Assembly (NCBI GenBank): GCA_029718625.1
Contig: CM056391.1
Coordinates: forward strand, 3,524,662-3,588,661
Reading direction: 5' to 3'
From: Synaphobranchus kaupii
Taxonomy: Eukaryota > Chordata > Actinopteri > Anguilliformes > Synaphobranchidae
DNA: 64,000 nt
Shown: one piece after another, positions 44,986-53,924 of the stretch
Position numbering within the stretch: the first letter of the stretch is position 1
How the letters are laid out: every line of letters starts with the position of its first letter
Notes under the pieces: generated by a model
Seen by the model: only the letters and a program-made list of their open reading frames with translations
Told to the model about the DNA's origin: nothing
Database searches by the model: none
Position numbers and translations under genes: made by a program

Positions 44986-45128
44986 CTTTAAGGTGTAAGA
45001 TCACAAATGTGTGATTATAATGTTCTTAATGGAATCACTGCTGGTAATTGAAAGCGATGGAGTTCTACTGACTTTTGAAATTGAAATTTTGAAAAAAACA
45101 TTCCAAAAACCTACTATTCAAAGGATTA
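44986..45128 (+). mobile_element. TTAAGGTGTAAGATCAC repeat family, copy 3
   Basis: TTTAAGGTGTAAGATCACAA, then GTGTGATTATAATGTTCTTA, a shortened hairpin, AATTGAAAGCGATGGAGTTC, and an end at CTATTCAAAGGATTAA. The TTAA near each end hints at TTAA target preference, but this is not proven. Confidence 0.65.
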
Positions 45129-46017
45129 AATGACAGGTCGGAAGTCTCACTGTCAATGTGTAGCCCCAGTTTGTACTGATATATATAAGAATGGCTCTTT
45201 GAAATTCATGCCAACCTTCATAGGGGTTTTTATGTTCACTTTATCAGCATTTGTGACGTTCCTATTCTGGAATCACTCTGCTGAGTTTTGTTTTTACAAG
45301 AGAAATCAGACTCCTTTTCATCTTTTTTGTCCCCTCAGGGAAACAGTACTGCATTAGTGGCCCAAGCAGACCAATTGAACCTCTAATGTTAATTAAATTC
45401 AGATGAGTGGTGCTAACCCAATTAATTAAATGACTTTCAAAAACAACAGTGCTGCATTAACCCTGCCGCACGTTAATGTGTTTCTACCACGGGTGTAAGA
45501 ATAACTTGTACAACTGAGATGTAATGACCAGTGTCACTTTTAATTATGGTATGTTAATTCCAAATGCACTTTGCGGTGACTTACCTCTCTCCGATTTGAA
45601 TATTTCAGTCTTGCTTAGTTTGCATTAATCTGACAGTTTAAAAGGCCTGTGGCCTGCTTTATGGGCTGCACTTGGTTCATCTGTTCTTTTGTAAAAACCT
45701 GTTGGGAGAGGCATGCCAGGCTGCCTTGCTTAGGCTGACAGTGTATCACTGGCGACCCATGATAAATTACTGCATAAAAATTCCCAATGTTCCCAGCGGA
45801 GTGGCAGATCTGGAGAAACAGTCCATCTGTGATGGAATTCCTCGCTTTATGAAAATGTGCCTGCCACCCACCAAGTGTGATTAAAATCGGTCAATCTACA
45901 ATTGTTTTTACATAGTTTTTTAGTGATAACTTATGCTTGTATAAATCGTTCTGTCTTCTTGTGGTTTTTAATTGTGATTGGCAGATGTACAAGCTAAAAT
46001 GTTATGTACTTTCTTGC
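45129..46017. other. Single-copy DNA, nothing recognised
   Basis: Frames at 45130-45357 and 45672-45884 have no recognisable domain. Confidence 0.35.
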
Positions 46018-46083
46018 TTATTATTATTATGAGTATGATTATTATTATTATTGTTGTTGTTATTATTATTATTATTATTATTA
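46018..46083. repeat. (TTA)n microsatellite
   Basis: Imperfect then pure ATT repeats. Confidence 0.95.
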
Positions 46084-46110
46084 TAACTTTCAACTCTCAG
46101 ATGTAAGATG

Positions 46111-46915
46111 CACTGTGTTAGAACATGAAGGTGTTAGAACACTGGAACCCCATAACAAGCTGTGTTAGAACATGAAGGTGTTAGAACAGTGGAATCCCAT
46201 AATAAGCTGTGTTAGAACATGAAGGTGTTAGAACACTGGAACCCCATAATAAGCTGTGTTAGAACATGAAGGTGTTAGAACACTGGAACCCCATAATAAG
46301 CTGTGTTAGAACATGAAGGTGTTAGAACAGTGGAATCCCATAATAAGCTGTGTTAGAACATTAAGGTGTTAGAACACTGGAACCCCATAATAAGCTGTGT
46401 TAGAACATGAAGGTGTTAGAACACTGGAACCCCATAATAAGCTGTGTTAGAACATTAAAGGTTGTATCAGCGATTTTGGGTGGAAACATAAATGATCACA
46501 TTCATCTGATTTTTCCTCACGATCCGCTAGCTGCCCGCCCCATAAGCAGGCCGTCAAAAAACCGCGTCTCTGTAGGCAGCCTATGCTCCGAGATCGTACA
46601 CAAAAACAAATGGTACTACCAACCACTCAAAACCAAAATAAACAGTATTCCAACCAATCACAATGATCTGCACAAACGCTAATACTCTTATCTCGCTGAA
46701 ATCTTGACGGATTTACAAACGGTTTGGTTTCTTACAAACGTTATTAACGTGGTTATAATTCTGGATGCTTGAACACTATTTTTTAAAACATAACATAATT
46801 ATTCATAAGTATGTTTGTTTGGGATTTCGCTTCAGAAGTGACGTCACCCAAAATCGCTGATACAACCTTTAAGGTGTTAGAACACTGGAACCCCATAATA
46901 AGCTGTGTCAGAAAC
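46111..46915. repeat. 47-bp minisatellite array B, about eight units, split by a MITE
   Basis: The unit has AAGCTGTGTTAGAACAT(G/T)A, then AGGTGTTAGAACACTGGAAC, then CCCATAAT. Units run 46111-46458, are broken by the element at 46459-46868, and resume at 46869 with AAGGTGTTAGAACACTGG in register. It is homologous to array A (shared TTAGAAC...GTTAGAACAC wording). Confidence 0.95.
46459..46868. mobile_element. 410-bp Kolobok-like MITE, copy 1, with TTAA target site
   Basis: The ends are AGGTTGTATCAGCGATTTTG and its inverse, a 24-bp perfect terminal inverted repeat including GGTG. TTAA lies on both sides (46455-46458 and 46869-46872). A TTAA duplication with 5'-RGG ends is the published signature of the Kolobok superfamily; T2-type MITEs of frogs have a similar TTAAAGG start. 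The interior has no transposase. Copy 2 is at 56449 with very high identity. Confidence 0.88.
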
Positions 46916-47325
46916 AAGGAGTTAAACTCCAGGTCATCCCCAGGTAAAAAAAAAAAAGGTTAAATATAAGAACTGCAGGTCGGAATTTTCATCTACTTCA
47001 AATTCTTATGAGAGCTTGAATTTGAAACAATTTTTCTGCATCTCAAACTCCACATGACAGACACTCTGTGTCCAAGCTGGCAGCTTTTTTACATAAACAT
47101 TTTCCCAATATTTCTCTGATTTGGAATCCCTAACTGTGGGATGGTGTGATAGAGCTGTTGCCCACATCCCAACCTATATATCAACCACAAAATGGTGTGT
47201 TTCCCACTCTACCAGCCACATAGCACACTATAGGACACTCAGCGGCAGCCAATCAGAGAAGAGTCATATGGGATCTCTTGCTGGTGACCTGTACGTATCT
47301 GGCTGGCAGACTGAGTGATGTCATG
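46916..47325. other. Single-copy DNA
   Basis: Poly(A) run near 46949; no gene recognised. Confidence 0.35.
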
Positions 47326-47329
47326 ATAT

Positions 47330-47560
47330 TTTATTTTTATTTAACCTTTATTAATGCAGGCAGGTCCTTCTGAGACCGAGGTCTATTTTTCAGAGGAGCC
47401 CTGCCGCAGACACGCAAACATATTAAATATTAAGTTACGACACACAATATTAAGGAGAAGACGAATAGTCAACACATCAGCTGCCAGCACAGGGAAGAAC
47501 TGTACCAGTCAAAGTCTATGAATACAGATACAGTATTAATACAATACAGCCAAAGACACA
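47330..47560 (+). mobile_element. Truncated retroelement-like repeat (TTTTATTTAACCTTTATTAA type)
   Basis: ATTTTTATTTAACCTTTATT, then GTCCTTCTGAGACCGAGGTC and CAGACACGCA, matches a dispersed fish repeat I recall as a LINE 3' portion. The exact family was not resolved. Confidence 0.5.
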
Positions 47561-48000
47561 GACTAGTGATTTCTAGTCAGCAGGGCTGTAGTCAGCCAAT
47601 CGAAAAAAATGGCTTAATTTAGAGCACCTTTTTACAGCCTGGTTTGTAATGAAATAGACCATTAAGGATGATCTAAATTTGGTTTGTGGGAAGTGAAGAC
47701 AAAGATTAAACGGCAACATTATTGTTAGGATACTCTCCCCTTCTCTCAGTGCAGGCTACAGCAGGAAGTCTTTGTCGTGGAAAAATCAGGACGACAGTTT
47801 TTATCGCTCTCAGCTCCTCCAGCTGCAACCTGTATGTGTGAAAAGAAACGGAGTGTTTCAGACGGAAAACCTTGGACGTCTTCGCTCTCTCTCCCAAAAA
47901 ACCGGCTGCAGAGATCGCCTCGTGAGCGCGGGCAGGCTCTAAATAGATTTTTCCAAATTAGGGAAGGGGAGTTGTGCACGCCAAATAATAAACAAACAAG

Positions 48001-48545
48001 AAAATGCAATTCAATTTTATTCTGATAGATAGCTGGGATAGCTACTACATTATGGGAAGGATGTGCTTTGTCTTGTCTGTTCTGTAGTGATCTTGATGAC
48101 GTCTCTGTATGCACTTATTGTACGTAGCTTTGGATAAAAGCGTCCGCTAAATGAATGTAATGTAATATTCGTATTGCGCTGTTTATAAAAAGCATTGTCA
48201 CAAAGAATCTGGGCCCAAACCCCCCAAGAACAGGCCTAGGGCAACAGTGACAGGGAAAATCTCCCTATCAACAGAAAGAACCCTTGAGTAGAACCTGACT
48301 CAGAGGGGGGCAATCTGCCTCTGGCCAAGGAGATAATATGTAGAACTAAGAAAATGATGGTACCTAAATGGCAATGGAGCCAGGTGAGGATGATGTAGGG
48401 AGATAACCCACCAATGGGTGGCGCTATCAGGCAGGGGGACAGGAGGAGCACTGGGGCTAAACCAACAGAGCCAGGCTACCCCAGGTACAGGTGCTCCGGA
48501 CAGGTACCCCAAGCAAGGGGCCATGACAATTTCTGTAAATAACAG
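48001..48545 (+). mobile_element. Truncated dispersed repeat of the 'TTTATTTGTATAGCGC' type, interrupted
   Basis: Starts AATTCAATTTTATT (48010) and, after a 145-base insertion, resumes as CGTATTGCGCTGTTTATAAA. It continues CTGGGCCCAAACCCCCC, CAGTGACAGGGAAAATCTCC and CTGACTCAGAGGGGG. The wording is typical of a very common teleost interspersed repeat. It is non-coding here. Confidence 0.55.
48022..48166 (+). mobile_element. 5'-truncated L2 LINE tail nested in another repeat
   Basis: CTCTGTATGCACTTATTGTA, then CTTTGGATAAAAGCGTCCGC and TAAATGAATGTAATGTAAT, is the canonical L2 3' end. It splits the surrounding repeat between ATTTTATT and CGTATTGCGC. Confidence 0.75.
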
Positions 48546-50769
48546 ATTAAAGGTGCACTTGGTGCTTTAAAACTAAAAACTAATTTTAATTCGAAATTGA
48601 GATCAAAAATCCACAATTTAGTTACAGAGCATTCCTTTAGCAGTGTAAGCAAGCAGTCTGCTCTTTGACCTCTGTGTGATTCTACCCTCCATGCCTATTG
48701 CACGGGGGTCGGGGGTCAGAGTGTGGCCGGCTTGTGTAGGATGCCTGCACATCTTTGGGCAATAAGAGTATCACAGACTTGGTGACAGTACTTTCAAACA
48801 CTCTGTTTTTCAGCGTGGCACTGTTTTCTTCCTGGCTTTAATTATTAATATCCCCTAAAGGAGCTTAGATCATCTCCAGAAGAGTGGCGGATGTACGCTT
48901 TTATTCAAACTGAGAAAAATGTTTGAATTGTTCAGACGTGGCGTTTCATCCTGTTACAAACAAAAACAAACGGGCCTGAATTGAAATGGAGGAGAATATT
49001 ATTTGTCAGAAAATCAGGAGTAAATAACTTTTAATGAACTTGTATGTGCTCTATCTTCTAAAGCAAGATATTACACATATTACACTCTATTTATCTGCAG
49101 CAAATAGACCCAACAGAAAAATATTTAGTATTTTCATTTGCATAATACAAGTGTCTTGGATGACAAAAACATGCTGGAGTGAAAATATTTTTTATTCTAT
49201 TTTCTTTGAGTGCCCGTTGTAGTGTAAGTTTCATTTTAATAGAATGTATGGTTCTTGAGATTACAACCAGAGACTCGTGTCCCTGCAGGGGACAAAAATG
49301 AATTGGCGGGTTTTAGGAGGATATATTTTTCATATCTGGGTAAATTTCTCCCATTGACACCATAGGAATCTTCTAGCTGGAAATGTGAGGAATATACCGA
49401 CAGCAGAACTGGCACTAGACATTGGACAATTAATTATAATCGACAGAATTTAAATGTAATCCCTGTTCTCCTCTGTCCTCGCATTATTCCAGTAAAGTTA
49501 TTACCGTGAGTCGGTAAGACAGCTGACGGTGGAGGGAGCTGGTTGTGTTTTGTTTAAATATGGATTTACCATGTATCCGTGGAGACGTAATACGTTCTAC
49601 AGAGGGAGCACAGTAATGCTGTTTTGACATTGCTGGATTAGTATAGCACACTATCCACAGTGAGGAAAAAGTGTGTTAATAACAGAAAAAACATGTGTTT
49701 ACAGTTAGCTTTTTCCTCTATAGCCCATTCTCTTAGCTTAAATGAGCCATTTAGTTAATTAACCATATACATTTGCATCTCTCAGAATGCTTGGCTGTTA
49801 AAACAAATTAAGTACAGGGCACATTTACAGTCTATTGTTGTGATTTTTCAACAACAAAAAAAGGGGAAATGAGCTGAGAATACATTGGGCTAATTAAGTA
49901 ATTATGAGCAGAGCGTCGAGGAACACCAGCTAACAATTTGCGTGGCCCTACAGGAACTGAGTTTGACAAACATTTTTGTAAAAGATAGTAATCAGCTTCT
50001 CGGTGCTTGTCAGTCACACCCGATGGAAAGACAGGAGAATGTTAAGTGAAGAAGGATTGCTTCACGCAGGAATATTGCCGTCAGTCTGAATATCTTTTCT
50101 GTTACAGACAGCAGCGCGGTAAGTAAATAAATAAACGATCAGCTCATTACAGTCTTATCAGCTTTCATATCCAGGAGAAAGCAAGGAATCTGAAAAGGGC
50201 AATAACGCGCCAAAGTGAAATAAAAATGATTTAGAAATTGTGGAACAATATGTCAGGATCGCTCCGAGTCCTTGGCAGAATGTGGCATCTTACAAATTTT
50301 TTATGACGCTCTTTACAGCCCCCTGAACCGACATAAAGAAATTTAACGGCCGTGAAAATAATCCTGTTTCTGAGGAACAAAACACGCTGCGAGCCTACGA
50401 GTCGCAGGGAAGCATCGCCTAGTCTCGCGGAAAAACGGCGGAGCCGGACTAATTGCATGTGACAGGCGGAAAATCAGCCGCGCATCGCGCTCTCAGTGTT
50501 TAGCGGGGAATAAGTGCTGAGGATGAGCTCTTTACGTGAGGGGTCTGTGAGAGGGACGAGGGAGAGGGCCGGTGTTTTCTCCGGGATGAGAAGTGTCAGG
50601 CCGGCTTAGCGCTCTCGTGGTAAAACAGAGTGAAATGGGCGCGGCCGTTAGCGCGGCGGATGGAGAGGCGGGATGCGCGCTGACCGCCCTCAACTTTGAT
50701 AAATCAAAAAGTGTTTAAAATGACAAGTTTTACCATTTTCCTTTAGGACTCATCCCCAGCAGTTAACTT
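48546..50769. other. Single-copy DNA; candidate conserved element at 50060-50400
   Basis: No exon or RNA gene. The word GTGTCCCTGCAGGGGAC (49278-49294) holds the perfect 14-bp palindrome GTCCCTGCAGGGAC within a possible repeat. 50060-50400 is non-repetitive and enhancer-like. 50460-50690 is CpG-rich. Confidence 0.3.
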
Positions 50770-51260
50770 CTGGTGGTGAGTCCTTTGTGGTCTCAGAGAA
50801 TGTCGTGGATATTTTCTGATAAAGAATTTTCTTGGAAACTGGAGCTTGTAGTTTCGAAGAGACTTTATTACAGAATAACAAAGCCGAGTTGGTCCGCGAA
50901 GCAACTACCGGTCCCAAACTCGGTTCACGTCTTTTATACAGTCATGGTGTTACACAACACACATAGTCACTCCTCTATATTCAAAAACATACATAGTCAC
51001 TCCTCTATATGCAAAATGGCCAGCGCCTCCTGGCCGTTTGCCATTATTGTTTCCTAATTTCTGTTCAGGTTGGTTCACGCCCAGTCAGACTTGTGTTTCC
51101 CCTCCTATTTCCTGTAGTGGCTTCGGGGCATGAACTATATTGGTGGCACAGCTGTGTCAGTCTCTCAAAAAATAATAGGAGTACATATCTGTATGTAATT
51201 ATAGGTTTACGTAAGAGTTACACAATAAATTCCTTTGGTCTGTAGTCATACATACATTGG
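50770..51260 (-). mobile_element. Probable solo LTR of a retrotransposon, minus orientation
   Basis: Read on the minus strand there is a TATA box (TGTATAAAAG, 50940-50931) and, about 70 bases downstream, a polyadenylation signal in TCTGTAATAAAGTC (near 50869-50864). This TATA-then-AATAAA spacing is the hallmark of an LTR's U3-R. A 30-bp duplication (ACATAGTCACTCCTCTATAT at 50961 and 50991) lies upstream, where U3 enhancers sit. Exact TG/CA ends and the target duplication were not found, so the boundaries are approximate. Confidence 0.55.
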
Positions 51261-51383
51261 TTATTGGTTTACTTGGTTGTATGTTTCACAATATACTGAT
51301 AGAAATTTACCTATAAGAACAATGTGGAAAGCGGGTACTGTGTTCAGATCTAGTCCCAGATTGTTGGATTAACCATATCGGTA

Positions 51384-51524
51384 GGCTAACACTTTACTTG
51401 AACCCTTCAACATAAGGCTGACATAACATCGGCTGTTATGCTGTCTTGTGACAGCTGTGATGTCATGTGTATGACAGTGTTATGACAGCCTTATATCGAA
51501 GGTTTCACGTAAAGTGTTATCACC
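51384..51524. mobile_element. ~141-bp MITE, TAACACTTTAC termini
   Basis: The left end GGCTAACACTTTACTTGAA plus CATAAGGCTGACATAAC is mirrored by a right end whose inverse reads GGTGATAACACTTTACGTG plus TATAAGGCTGTCATAAC. The terminal inverted repeats are about 40 bp and imperfect. The terminal words resemble those at 53547-53924. Confidence 0.75.
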
Positions 51525-51639
51525 ACATCTTTAATTCATGCCACTGATAAGGAGAGATGAACGCCAAACCTGAAGGATATACATTTATTCTTCCTTAAAA
51601 AATGTTTCCTGGTCTATTGCTTATGAAGGAGGTATTGTA

Positions 51640-51835
51640 CCAGTTAAACCAGGGGTAACAGACCCCAGTTCTGAAGGTTTGCAGTGTCTGTTGGTTTTGG
51701 TGTGTTTCAGCAATTAAATAATGAATGTAAGTCGTTGGTTGGCTAAGGAGTCCACACCCTTTGTTTCCAAGGCCTACATTGGCTGCAAATTGAAAGTAGA
51801 CCCCGGGAACAGGACCTAAGTTGGACTAAATCTAA
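51640..51835. mobile_element. Possible MITE with GACCCC(A/G)...TTC ends
   Basis: AACAGACCCCAGTTCTGAAG at the left and GTAGACCCCGGGAACAGGAC at the right share related wording. The arms are weak and no target duplication was found. Confidence 0.35.
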
Positions 51836-53150
51836 ACCTGTACAGTCTGAAGGTAAGACGAGTTACACAACATACAACAGGAAATACAATTACTACTAGT
51901 GTGGTACTAGGAAGAAGAAGAAAAAGAAGTTGAAAAAAGTTGAAGAAAAAATAATAGGATGATAATCATTTAACACAGCTTAAAACCTGAGGTTCATTGG
52001 TAATAGGATTTAAAGGTCCCAGATGAATTCAGTGTTCAGTCGTATATCTCTGGTAGCAGGTATGGATCATCCGTTAGTGTCACCTTGTTGCGACCGATAA
52101 TTTAATTTTCTTTGGAGACAGGCTACCTCAGTTTACCAATATAAATCCAATGCTGCAGACCTGCTCAGGCTACGTCTTAGCGCCAACCCTTTGTGGCCAT
52201 AAGCTGTAACAGACTCTCTAACCATGTCTTAATTTAATGGAACTTCCAAACAAACTTTTAATCTTTGGGGTTCTATAAAAATTGACATCTCTAAATCTAC
52301 TTAGACCCTTGTACAAAAAAATAAAAATTTAAAAATGAACACGGTAATAAGTCGTCCACCACAGCGGCCCTGTGGATTTATTTTTTTTGCTGTTGTTGTT
52401 TTCTCTGGACTTGAGTTCTTTCAGGCGTGTTCCTGATCTCAGTACGTGTATGGCGATTGGAACATGCCTGGTACAAGGTATGGCTTTTAGACGGCTGAGT
52501 CACACCCGCTTCTCCAACACCCACTCCCTGCTGTTAGGATTTGGATCAATGTGGACCGTCACTGGGCCGTTTCCCACCCCCCCCCCCCCCCCCCCACCGC
52601 GGGCCAGACAGCCAAGGCTCCATACCGCCGTTCTCCCGTTGCACCTCGCCTTCACTCTAAACTGAACAGAGAAACGAAAAAGCGAAGAATCTGAAAGTGT
52701 CAGGACGTGGAGGTAATGCGCGGTAATGGTGCTTTTCAGACCATGTTAATTCCAGTTGAAGGCGTTCAGATGAATTCACATTAAGATTAATAAATAAATA
52801 AATAAATTTGTCCAGTAAACATATTTTTCAGGCTCTTGTCAGAGGCGTCATGGGGGGGGCGGGCGTGGGGGGTGGGGGGTATGTGGTGGGGGTGGGAGGG
52901 GGGGTGGTGCAGCTGATCAAGTAAATTTTCCCTTGTCACATTTCCGTTACGAGAACACGCTCCGTCCTGCGGTACGTGTTTGAAGCGTACCTCTGCTGGT
53001 TCTCTTGAAAAGCCCTGTTCATATAGTTAGCATCACAGGCCTAGCTAAATGAAGCTTGAAATGAAGGATATGTTTTCTGTCAAAGAAGAAAAAATATTTG
53101 AGGAAACGGCTCTGCGTACGAGGGTTTAGCTGCATGTACTAAGGAGCCAC
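51836..53150. other. Gene-free DNA with C19 and G-rich runs
   Basis: A GAAGAAGAAGAAAAAGAAG tract near 51910, C19 at 52577-52595, an (AATA)n run near 52790 and a G-rich block at 52851-52912. No exon was recognised. Confidence 0.4.
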
Positions 53151-53152
53151 AG

Positions 53153-53336
53153 GGCGGCAGTGAAACATGACGGAGAATTAGGCTTGCACCTCCAAGGTTG
53201 TGCGTTTGAGTCCTAGGTGGAGAACCTGCTGTTATACCCTTGAGCAAAGTACAGTAAATGTCCAGCAGTTAAAAGGGATTTTGCATGTAAGTATAAAGGT
53301 TGCTCTGGTTAAGAGTGTTTGCTAAATGCCTAATAA
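53153..53336 (+). mobile_element. Diverged tRNA-derived SINE, tail split by a MITE
   Basis: GGCGGCAGTGAAACATGACG, AAGGTTGTGCGTTTGAGTCC (decayed B box), TATACCCTTGAGCAAAGTAC and tail GCTCTGGTTAAGAGTGTTTG with CTAAATGCCTAATA. The tail resumes after 53525. Confidence 0.8.
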
Positions 53337-53525
53337 CAGTGGTGTAGTAGTGCCTGGAGCAGTGGGTGTACTCTAAAGAAGTGGGTATACTCTAATTTAG
53401 CAATTCGATGACTACTAATTGATACGCGCACAAGATGGGGATTAAGAAGTGAGTATACTCTATGCCCACTAAGAAAGAAGTGGGTATACTGCATATACCC
53501 GCATATGCCCTCCACTACACCACTG
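53337..53525. mobile_element. 189-bp hAT-like MITE inserted in a SINE tail
   Basis: Ends are CAGTGGTGTAGT and ACTACACCACTG. Flanking 8-mers CCTAATAA (53329-53336) and CCTAATAC (53526-53533) match at 7 of 8 positions, as expected for a hAT target duplication. The interior contains four AGTGGGTATACT-like words (AGTGGGTGTACTCT, AGTGGGTATACTCT, AGTGAGTATACTCT, AGTGGGTATACTGC). Confidence 0.85.
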
Positions 53526-53546
53526 CCTAATACATTTAAAATCTAG

Positions 53547-53924
53547 GGTAACACTTTACATTAAGCGGCACCTGTGTAAATTGTAACTAATTTGGTAACA
53601 GGAGGTTATTACTGAGGAACTCAATCGTATACGCTAATATGGAACAACAGTTAGTGGTATTCTTAATTATGCATGTGAATGTTTTGAACTATTTTATTTA
53701 CACTCATAGGCCACGTCTTTATGATACACAACAAATAAACTTTGCCTGTTTACAGTACAAACATGTCTTGATGATGTGGAATGATTTCATTTCAGCAGGA
53801 AATGATGTAACAGGGCTGGCCTTGTTTCACACGTGTCATTGAGAGTTGTTCCATTGGAGTTACTCAGTAATAACCTCTTGTTACCAAATTAGTTACAATG
53901 TGCAACTTAATGTGCCGTGTTACC
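53547..53924. mobile_element. 378-bp foldback/MITE with ~80-bp terminal inverted repeats
   Basis: The left arm GGTAACACTTTACATTAAG... TGTAACTAATTTGGTAACAG...GAGGTTATTACTGAG is mirrored by the right arm, whose inverse has the same words with few mismatches. Flanks AAATCTAG and AAATCCAT match at 6 of 8 positions. The middle frame of 67 codons is AT-rich and unrecognised. Confidence 0.85.

Noticed and set aside
46407..46682. Open frame inside the Kolobok-like MITE, repeated at 56466-56672
   Set aside because: It is identical in both copies because the element is duplicated; no transposase motif is present and it begins in flanking minisatellite in one copy.
46459..46868. piggyBac MITE
   Set aside because: TTAA also fits piggyBac, but the ends are AGG... 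rather than the usual CCY start; Kolobok fits better. A transposase match would decide it.
47746..48114. 122-codon minus-strand frame
   Set aside because: It crosses the boundary between single-copy DNA and two nested dispersed repeats, so it cannot be one ancestral gene.
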